Of a stretch of DNA of 64,000 bases, positions 56,734 to 64,000 are shown in pieces (within the stretch, counting starts at the first letter, position 1; the number at the start of each line of letters is the position of its first letter). The stretch is from an uncultured Myxococcales bacterium (GTDB lineage: Bacteria; Myxococcota; Myxococcia; Myxococcales; Myxococcaceae), in NCBI GenBank assembly GCA_937980205.1, contig CALJKW010000010.1, positions 186,001-250,000 on the forward strand, in the 5' to 3' direction. The notes beneath the pieces are model-generated. The model had not been told where the DNA came from. It was given only the letters and a program-made list of their open reading frames with translations, and ran no database searches. Both the position numbers and the translations under genes were made by a program.

Positions 56734-58533
56734 TTACGCCGCGTCGGCGACGCTGCCGGCGTAGAACCCGTCGAGCAGCTCCTTGTACTTGGCCTCGACG
56801 GCCTTGCGCTTGACCTTGAGCGATGGAGTCAGATCTCCGTCTTTCTCCGACAGCTCCTTCGGCAAGATCGCGAACTTCTTGATCGACTCGTAGCTGGCGA
56901 GGCCCTGATTCAGGGTGTCGATGTACGGCTTGATCATCGCGTGGGTCTTCGGGTCCTTCACGATGTCGGCGTACGAGCCGGGCACCCCGTTCTCGCGAGC
57001 CCACTTGGTGATGTCGACCTCGGTGAGCGCGATCAGCGCGGTGCAGAAGTTCCGGTTGTTGCCGTGGACGATCATCTCCTGCGCGTAGGGGCAGATCGTC
57101 TTGAACTTGCCCTCGATCGCCTGCGGCGCGACGTACTTGCCGCCCGACGTCTTGATCAGGTCCTTCTTGCGGTCCGTGATCTTGAGGATGCCCTGCGCGT
57201 CGATCTCGCCGATGTCGCCGGTGTACAGCCAGCCTTCCTTCACCGTCTCTCCGGTGACGTCGGGCAGGTTGCGGTACCCGCGCATGATGCCGCGGCCCTT
57301 GATCAAGATCTCTCCGTCGGAGGCGATCTTCACCTCGGTGCCCGGGGCCGGCAGGCCGACGGTGCCGAACTTGTAGCTGTCGGGGCGGTTCACGAACGAG
57401 AACGCGCTCGACTCGGTGAGGCCGTAGCCCTCGAGGATGAGGATGTCCGCCGAGTGGAAGAACTCGGCGAGGTCGCGCGCGAGCGGCGCCGAGCCCGACA
57501 CGAAGTAGCGCAGGCGGCCGCCGAAGCGCGCCTTGATCTTCGAGAACACCAGCTTGTCCGCGATCGAGTTCTTCATCGCGAGCATGCCGCTCGGCGTACC
57601 GCGCGCCTGCTTCACGCGCGACACCTCTTTGCCGACGCCCAGCGCCCACTGGAAGATCTTGTACTTGAGCCCGCCGTCGGCCTTCGCCTTCGCGAGCACC
57701 GCGTTGTACGCCTTCTCGAAGATGCGCGGCACGGCGGCGACGAACGTCGGCTTCACCTCGCCGAGGTTCGCGACGATCTTGTCGACGCGGCCGTCGACCG
57801 CGCTCTTGAAGCCGATTCGCATCTGCGCGACCTCGAGCACCTTGCCGAACGAGTGCGACAGCGGCAGCCAGAGGAACTGCAGGTCGTCCTCGCGCAACAG
57901 GCCGAGCTTGTCGATCGCCTCGGCCTCGTACACCCACGAGTCGTGCGTGAGCTCGACGCCCTTCGGCTTGCCGGTGGTGCCCGACGTGTAGATGAGCACC
58001 GACAGCGAGTCGGGGCGCACCGCACGGGCGATCTTCTCGTAGTCCTCCTGCGAGGCGCTGCGACCCTGCGTCAGCAGCTCTTCGTAGGTCATCACCCAGC
58101 CGTCGTCCGAGGCCTTGCCGTCGAACGTGATCACCTTCTTCACGTTCGGGATCTGCGCGCGGACGCCCTGCAGCGTCTTCACGTGATCTTCGGTCTCGGC
58201 GAACACGAAGACGGTGCCCGAGTCTTGAATGATGAAGGCCGCGTCTTCGGGCTTCGTCGACGGGTAGATCGTCGTCGTCGCGCCGCCGCCGCAGAGGATG
58301 CCCATGTCGACGACGATCCAGTCGAAGCGCGTGCCCGAGAAGATCGCGACGCGCTCTTCGCTCTGGAGCCCGAGCGAGCGCAGGCCCATGGAGACCTCGC
58401 GGACCTTGTCGCCGAACTGCTTCCAGGTGACGTGTTTCCACCCCGACTCTCCGGGGTAGCTGAAGGCCTCTTTGTCCGCGCTGGCCTTCACGCGGTGCAG
58501 CACCAGCTCCGGGATCGTCTTGAATTCGCTCAT
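56734..58533 (-). CDS. Long-chain fatty-acid-CoA ligase (AMP-forming)
   Basis: 599 residues. ANL-superfamily motifs: P-loop-like YTSGTTGKPKGVELTH, LPLSHSFG, GYGLTESSAF, GWLYTGDIG, ITDRKKDLIKTSGGKYV. The length, KTSGGKYVAPQAIE, and the long C-terminal domain match the FadD15/long-chain (FACL) group. It activates fatty acids to CoA thioesters at the inner face of the membrane. Myxobacteria carry many such enzymes. Single gene; upstream region of 200 bp shared with fusA terminators. Confidence 0.93.
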   Translation of the reverse strand: MSEFKTIPELVLHRVKASADKEAFSYPGESGWKHVTWKQFGDKVREVSMGLRSLGLQSEERVAIFSGTRFDWIVVDMGILCGGGATTTIYPSTKPEDAAFIIQDSGTVFVFAETEDHVKTLQGVRAQIPNVKKVITFDGKASDDGWVMTYEELLTQGRSASQEDYEKIARAVRPDSLSVLIYTSGTTGKPKGVELTHDSWVYEAEAIDKLGLLREDDLQFLWLPLSHSFGKVLEVAQMRIGFKSAVDGRVDKIVANLGEVKPTFVAAVPRIFEKAYNAVLAKAKADGGLKYKIFQWALGVGKEVSRVKQARGTPSGMLAMKNSIADKLVFSKIKARFGGRLRYFVSGSAPLARDLAEFFHSADILILEGYGLTESSAFSFVNRPDSYKFGTVGLPAPGTEVKIASDGEILIKGRGIMRGYRNLPDVTGETVKEGWLYTGDIGEIDAQGILKITDRKKDLIKTSGGKYVAPQAIEGKFKTICPYAQEMIVHGNNRNFCTALIALTEVDITKWARENGVPGSYADIVKDPKTHAMIKPYIDTLNQGLASYESIKKFAILPKELSEKDGDLTPSLKVKRKAVEAKYKELLDGFYAGSVADAA

Positions 58534-58608
58534 GGGCGGGCTTTTTGGCAGCGCCCGACCGAAGGATCAACGCAAACCGCTCCGAAAAAGCCGCGGCGGC
58601 AGCGAGCG

Positions 58609-58629
58609 GTTCCTGGCGCAGCCAGGAAC
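58609..58629. terminator. Short perfect hairpin between fusA and acyl-CoA ligase gene
   Basis: GTTCCTGGC-GCA-GCCAGGAAC, a 9-bp stem with a 3-nt loop, ahead of the acyl-CoA ligase start (minus strand). Could be a second fusA terminator or a leader structure. Confidence 0.4.
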
Positions 58630-58677
58630 AGAAGGCCGCGAGACGCCGGCCTCGCTGCCGTCCGCGCAGAATGCGAA

Positions 58678-58710
58678 GCGGCTCTTCCTCAGTGTCGAAG
58701 GAAGAGCCGC
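58678..58710 (-). terminator. Terminator hairpin of the EF-G gene
   Basis: Perfect 12-bp stem GCGGCTCTTCCT / AGGAAGAGCCGC with a 9-nt loop, starting 24 bp after the EF-G stop at 58734 on the minus strand. No long U-tract. Confidence 0.65.
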
Positions 58711-58733
58711 CGCTACCGCGAGTGCTGGACCCG

Positions 58734-60869
<2,136 letters not shown>

Positions 60870-60914
60870 GGAGCGGGCGCATTACCTCAAAGTTCGCTAG
60901 AGGGTAAAGGGTAG

Positions 60915-61910
60915 ATGACCGAGCCTGTGGCACTGCCTGTCTTCGCCCCGCACGAGCGGGTCTGCGGCAACTGCAAGCTCTGGCGCGCCCACTCCGTTCA
61001 CGAGGTGAAGGGCTGGGTCGGCCAGTGCCGAATACAGGAGAGTCGCGGCATGTTCCCCCCGACCGCCCCGGTCTGCGACGCCTACGCGCCGCGCGGCGAG
61101 GCGTCTGCGCTGCCGGTCGTCGAGACCGAGGCGAAGGCCCGCAGGCTCAAGCCCATCGGCCCCGAGGTGCGGCGCCAGGGCGTGGTGCCCGCGGTGGCCA
61201 CCGAGGTCGTTCGCAGCACGCGGGGTGACGAGACCGTCGATTTACAGCTGGGAGCCGGAATGACGCGCAACGAGCTGATGGACCTGTTCCTCGAGGCGAG
61301 CGGGCTGGCCGAGGTGGCGCTCGCTCCGAAGTGGGAGGGCGGGGTGCTGCAGATCCTCCCGAAGGAGCAGTCGCTGCAGGGCAAGGACATCAAGGTCGAT
61401 GACCTCTTCCACAAGGTCGTGATGATCCGCGATCGCCTGCGCGTGCTCGAGCAGAAGGTGAACGCGAACGCCTCGCTGTCCGACGTGCAGAAGGTCGAGC
61501 TGCAGCAGCTCATCACCCGCGTGTACGCGGCGCTGACGGGCCTCAACGTGCTGTTCCGCGACGTCGACCCGGTGAAGCGCGACGACGTCCGCGCCATCTT
61601 CCAGGAAGCGCTCGGCGCGCATGACGTGTCGCTGGCTCCGAAGTGGGAGGGCGGGCACGTGCAGGTGGTGCCGAAGGAAGGCGGCCAGGCGCGCGAGTGG
61701 CCCATCGGCGCGCTGCTCGATCGCGTCGTCGTGATCCGCGATCGGTTCCGCATCCTCGAGCGGCGCATCGCCGCGCACCCGAAGCTCGAGCACGGCGAGA
61801 AGACCGACATGCAGTCGTACGTCACGCGCTGCTACGGCTCGCTCACGACGTTCAACGTGCTGTTCCGCGACAAGGCCGATCAGTTCATCGGCCAGCGCGG
61901 CGACGACTGA
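60915..61910 (+). CDS. Protein with N-terminal four-Cys motif and tandem-duplicated helical domain
   Basis: 331 residues. The N terminus has four Cys (VCGNCKLW, GQCRI, PVCDAY), which could hold zinc. Two domains of about 100 residues follow with a 104-codon period: LAPKWEGGVLQILPKEQ and LAPKWEGGHVQVVPKEG; VVMIRDRLRVLEQKV and VVVIRDRFRILERRI; LTGLNVLFRD and LTTFNVLFRD. The DNA is also similar, so duplication is fairly recent. No known family. Divergent from fusA with 45 bp between starts. Soluble; role unknown. Confidence 0.85.
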   Translation: MTEPVALPVFAPHERVCGNCKLWRAHSVHEVKGWVGQCRIQESRGMFPPTAPVCDAYAPRGEASALPVVETEAKARRLKPIGPEVRRQGVVPAVATEVVRSTRGDETVDLQLGAGMTRNELMDLFLEASGLAEVALAPKWEGGVLQILPKEQSLQGKDIKVDDLFHKVVMIRDRLRVLEQKVNANASLSDVQKVELQQLITRVYAALTGLNVLFRDVDPVKRDDVRAIFQEALGAHDVSLAPKWEGGHVQVVPKEGGQAREWPIGALLDRVVVIRDRFRILERRIAAHPKLEHGEKTDMQSYVTRCYGSLTTFNVLFRDKADQFIGQRGDD

Positions 61911-62213
61911 ACTTCTCCAGAGGGGGCGACCCGCGGCTCCGGGTGTTCCCTTGGTGATGGCGGTCCTCGCGATGTTGCTGCAGCGAAGAGCCCGTCGAGG
62001 GATGAGCCCATCGATCAGTGACCGCGTCTGATTCTGCGAGAGCGCTCGCCCGACGGCCCGGGGCGCCGTTGGGGGTCTGCGGGTTGTCCGAAACGATCGG
62101 GGATACCCGCCGATTTTCGACGGGTATCGCTGGACAGAACCCACAAGCCTGAAACCTCCCAGGCTCCCTCGGCGGCCAGGCGCCGGTAAGAGAGCGACGG
62201 CGGGCTCGAAGCC
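61911..62213. other. 303-bp intergenic region
   Basis: No convincing gene in either strand; the only long frames are shadows of the 60915 gene. The one clear structure is a stem-loop at 62102-62128. Confidence 0.6.
62102..62128. terminator. Stem-loop in intergenic region
   Basis: GATACCCG pairs with CGGGTATC and inside it CGA with TCG around a TTT loop, giving an 11-bp stem with one mismatch. Lies 192 bp after the 60915 stop and 86 bp after the stop of the minus-strand gene at 62214. Could terminate either. Confidence 0.45.
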
Positions 62214-62489
62214 TCAGGTTCGCGGCGGCAGCGGCGTCAGCTCGAAGGTGAGGTCGACGGTGTCATCCTCATGGAGCGCGGCGCTCGGCTGAATCGTGAA
62301 GCCTGCGTTCGTGATGTGCTTGAGAAAACCGGCGATGAGGCCGCGGTCGTAAACGTCCCCGGTCTTGAACGGCAGGCGGCCCTGCCAGATGACCGCCTCA
62401 GGTGGGCCCACGATCTTCACCGTCCTCAATCGGAAGGCGTGCCCCTCGTGAACGCGGAAGACGACTCTCGCTTCGCCCTGGGGCAGCAC
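62214..62489 (-). CDS. Short POTRA-like protein or gene remnant
   Basis: 91 residues from GTG 62489. ARVVFRVHEGHAFRLRTVKI and LPFKTGDVYDRGLIAGFLKHITNAGF fit the beta-alpha-alpha-beta-beta pattern of a POTRA domain of the BamA/TamA type (F-x-I-x-x-I-x-G ... G-x-x-Y ... L-x-x-x-G-F). No signal peptide and no barrel follow. It lies in the same reading frame as the MshEN gene upstream, separated by a TGA and 24 bp. Possibly a broken end of a larger POTRA gene, or a stand-alone module. Confidence 0.5.
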   Translation of the reverse strand: MLPQGEARVVFRVHEGHAFRLRTVKIVGPPEAVIWQGRLPFKTGDVYDRGLIAGFLKHITNAGFTIQPSAALHEDDTVDLTFELTPLPPRT

Positions 62490-62513
62490 CGCGCGCGCCG
62501 CTGTTCCCGCACC

Positions 62514-63101
62514 TCAGCGCTCGAGCCAGCTCGACGGGTCGTCCTCGTCGATCTTCGTCGTCACGCGCGTGATCGCCTCGAGCAGCGCCATCGGCCCTGC
62601 GCGGACCGGCACGATGCTCCAGCCGCCGGCGTGCTCCGCGAGCGTCTTGAGCTGATCCCGATCGAGCGGATCTCTCATCGCCACGGTCAGCTTCTTCTGG
62701 CTGATCGCCACGGGCAGCACCATCATCGCGCGGCAGAGCTCTTCGGGCAGCGCCTCGATGGGCTGCACCGCCTCGAGCTGCGCCTTCGACATCCACACGC
62801 CGGCGGTGAGCTCGGCCTCGGCGGCGATGAGATCGTCCTCGGTCGCGTGGCCCAGCGTCACCGCGGCCTCACCGGCGGAGACCCCGCGCGTCGACGCGAA
62901 CGCCTTCACCTGCTGCAGCTTTTGCACGTTGAGCTTGAGGCGCGGCAGCACGTCGAGCTCGTGCGGCTTCGGAGGTGGCGGAGCCTTCGCCTTCTCCCGC
63001 TCTTCCGCATCGCGCACCGCGCGAAGCTCGTCACCGGTCATCCGGCGCGTGGTGATCCGGCCCAAAACTACGGCATCGTCGCGGTCGTCGGAGGAGCTCA
63101 A
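62514..63101 (-). CDS. MshEN (GspE N-terminal)-domain protein
   Basis: 195 residues from a TTG at 63101; ATG 63041 is a shorter option. After a charged, Pro/Lys-rich N terminus, residues about 60-185 resemble the GspE/MshE N-terminal domain: VSAGEAAVTLGHATEDDLIAAEAEL, PIEALPEELCRAMMVLPVAISQKKLTVAMRDPLD. No ATPase domain follows, so it is a stand-alone module; in myxobacteria such proteins can bind c-di-GMP or act as adaptor of secretion/pilus motors. Lies downstream of an ECF sigma gene, 48 bp away on the same strand. Confidence 0.75.
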   Translation of the reverse strand: MSSSDDRDDAVVLGRITTRRMTGDELRAVRDAEEREKAKAPPPPKPHELDVLPRLKLNVQKLQQVKAFASTRGVSAGEAAVTLGHATEDDLIAAEAELTAGVWMSKAQLEAVQPIEALPEELCRAMMVLPVAISQKKLTVAMRDPLDRDQLKTLAEHAGGWSIVPVRAGPMALLEAITRVTTKIDEDDPSSWLER

Positions 63102-63149
63102 AGTTCGGAGGGAATCGCCCGAAAGCGTAGACGCCCACCGATGTAGGTT

Positions 63150-63716
63150 TCACTCCGCTCCAGCAGCCCGCGACGTGCCGGTCGGCGCTTCGGGGGTGCG
63201 CTGGAGGTGACCTTGTCGTTCCATCACCTCCATCAGGCGCGTACGTCCGCGGTTGAGCGCGCTCTTCACCGTGCCCTCGGGCAGCTGCAGCATCCGGGCG
63301 ATCTCGGGGTAGCTGAAGCCGCGCAGCTCGCGCAGGGTGAGCACGCTGCGGTGCTGCGCGGACAGCTGCGTGAGGGCCTCGAGGAAGAGGCGGTGCCGCT
63401 CGTCGCCGAGCGTCATCTCCTCGGGGTCGTCGACGGGCTGAAGCGGCGTCTCCAGCTTGCCGCGGCGCTTGCGAGCGCGCAGCGAGTTGATGCTCGAGTT
63501 CACCATGATGCGGTGGAGCCACGTCGACGTGGCGGCCTTGCCGTCGAAGCGAACGTCCGAGAAGCAGAGCTTGCTGAAGACGTCCTGCACGACGTCCTCG
63601 GCTTCGTCGGCGTCGCCCAGGATCCTGCGGGCGATTGCCAGCGCGCGGCGGCGGTGCTTCTCGTAGAGCTGCGAGATGGGGGGAAGAGCGGTGGCGACTT
63701 CAGGGCTTCGGCACAT
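63150..63716 (-). CDS. ECF-family RNA polymerase sigma factor
   Basis: 188 residues from ATG 63716. Sigma-2: LYEKHRRRALAIARRILGDADEAEDVVQDVF, in pieces, and KAATSTWLHRIMVNSSINSLRARKRR. Sigma-4: LSAQHRSVLTLRELRGFSYPEIARMLQLPEGTVKSALNRGRTRL. A short Thr/Pro tail follows. No anti-sigma gene is next to it; the downstream MshEN gene might be co-transcribed. Confidence 0.93.
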   Translation of the reverse strand: MCRSPEVATALPPISQLYEKHRRRALAIARRILGDADEAEDVVQDVFSKLCFSDVRFDGKAATSTWLHRIMVNSSINSLRARKRRGKLETPLQPVDDPEEMTLGDERHRLFLEALTQLSAQHRSVLTLRELRGFSYPEIARMLQLPEGTVKSALNRGRTRLMEVMERQGHLQRTPEAPTGTSRAAGAE

Positions 63717-63772
63717 GGGGTCGCTTTGAAACGCGCGACGCCCTGCGTCGATCTAAGCCCTGCAAGTGGCCG

Positions 63773-64000
63773 TCACTCCTTGTCTTCGGGGTTGGTGAGG
63801 CCCCACTCCTTCATCTTCTTGAAGAGCGTCGAGCGCGACATGCCGAGCTCCTTGCCGACGCGCTCGCGGTTGCCGCCGAGCTGCTCGAGCGCGACCTCGA
63901 CGACGGCCCGCTCGAACGCGTCGAGCATCTTGTCCATGTGCAGCCCGGGGTGCCAGTTGGGCCGGCCGTCGGGCCCGACGATCGAGTCCTGCGTGACGGG
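63773..64000 (-). CDS. C-terminal end of a sigma54-dependent activator (truncated by window)
   Basis: 75 residues visible, open to the window end. LDAFERAVVEVALEQLGGNRERVGKELGMSRSTLFKKMKEWGL is a Fis-type DNA-binding helix-turn-helix, the usual end of NtrC-family activators. The rest of the gene lies beyond base 64000. It is on the same strand as, and 57 bp upstream of, the ECF sigma gene. Confidence 0.8.
   Translation of the reverse strand, partial: PVTQDSIVGPDGRPNWHPGLHMDKMLDAFERAVVEVALEQLGGNRERVGKELGMSRSTLFKKMKEWGLTNPEDKE

Overview
The window is about 70% G+C and gene-dense, with third-position GC so high that antisense frames stay open for kilobases. Gene content points to Myxococcota (a myxobacterium-like deltaproteobacterial lineage): several membrane Ser/Thr kinases with PEGA-like tails, FHA proteins, an FHA-sigma54 activator, ECF sigma factors, many lipoproteins, tandem PilT ATPases, long-chain acyl-CoA ligase and a mitochondrial-type EF-G. 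This assignment is inferred from families, not from a marker gene. No rRNA, tRNA, CRISPR array, transposase or prophage block was recognised.

Layout. 1-3.3 kb: two tandem kinase-like proteins (the second lacks the DFG Asp, so a probable pseudokinase) and a trypsin-like lipoprotein. 3.6-7.5 kb (minus): four overlapping genes, Tad-type pseudopilin cassette A. 7.6-10.6 kb: zinc-ribbon kinase and FHA-sigma54 activator. 10.6-20.2 kb: an island of cell-wall enzymes (CHAP/lysozyme-like, lytic transglycosylase, SH3b lipoprotein, M15 peptidase, amidase_2 lipoprotein) around a 976-residue carboxypeptidase-regulatory-repeat protein; three of the enzymes have no signal peptide but share Ser/Arg-rich N termini. 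20.4-24.5 kb: vWA/thrombospondin-3 lipoprotein, small TPR-like protein, sigma factor, active-looking kinase. 24.4-32.2 kb: asparagine synthase, cNMP-binding DUF1003 protein, and an operon of envelope protein, ECF sigma, FecR-like anti-sigma and Cys-rich repeat lipoprotein. 32.2-37.8 kb: MsbA-like ABC exporter, two PilT-type ATPases, acyltransferase-like membrane protein. 38-39.7 kb: BNR-like lipoprotein and esterase. 39.7-50.2 kb (plus): an unbroken run of 11 genes: FHA membrane protein, pseudopilin cassette B (same gene order as A), two tiny secreted CX3C proteins flanking a di-heme cytochrome, Flp/TadE-like peptide, membrane protein and outer-membrane barrel. 50.3-56.4 kb: NTP-transferase, YcaO-TfuA pair, two phosphoesterases, TSUP transporter, HAD phosphatase. 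56.7-64 kb: acyl-CoA ligase, EF-G, a tandem-duplicated-domain protein, POTRA-like fragment, MshEN-domain protein, ECF sigma and the tail of a sigma54 activator.

How it fits together. Most multi-gene blocks are translationally coupled through ATGA/GTGA overlaps. The two pseudopilin cassettes are paralogous, and neither has a local TadA/B/C. A near-palindromic motif (CTGCACGAGTTGTGCAG) occurs before at least six genes in the first 20 kb (protease, cassette A, zinc-ribbon kinase, transglycosylase, M15 peptidase, vWA lipoprotein) and may tie these envelope genes into one regulon. The ECF sigma gene and the Cys-rich lipoprotein share a second two-box motif directly before their starts. Intergenic space carries a family of paired-hairpin REPIN-like repeats (3 copies), a mini-element with 25-bp terminal inverted repeats, a 22-bp perfect inverted repeat and a 170-bp imperfect palindrome. 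The most promising undescribed systems are the stand-alone YcaO-TfuA pair and the signal-peptide-less cell-wall hydrolase island.
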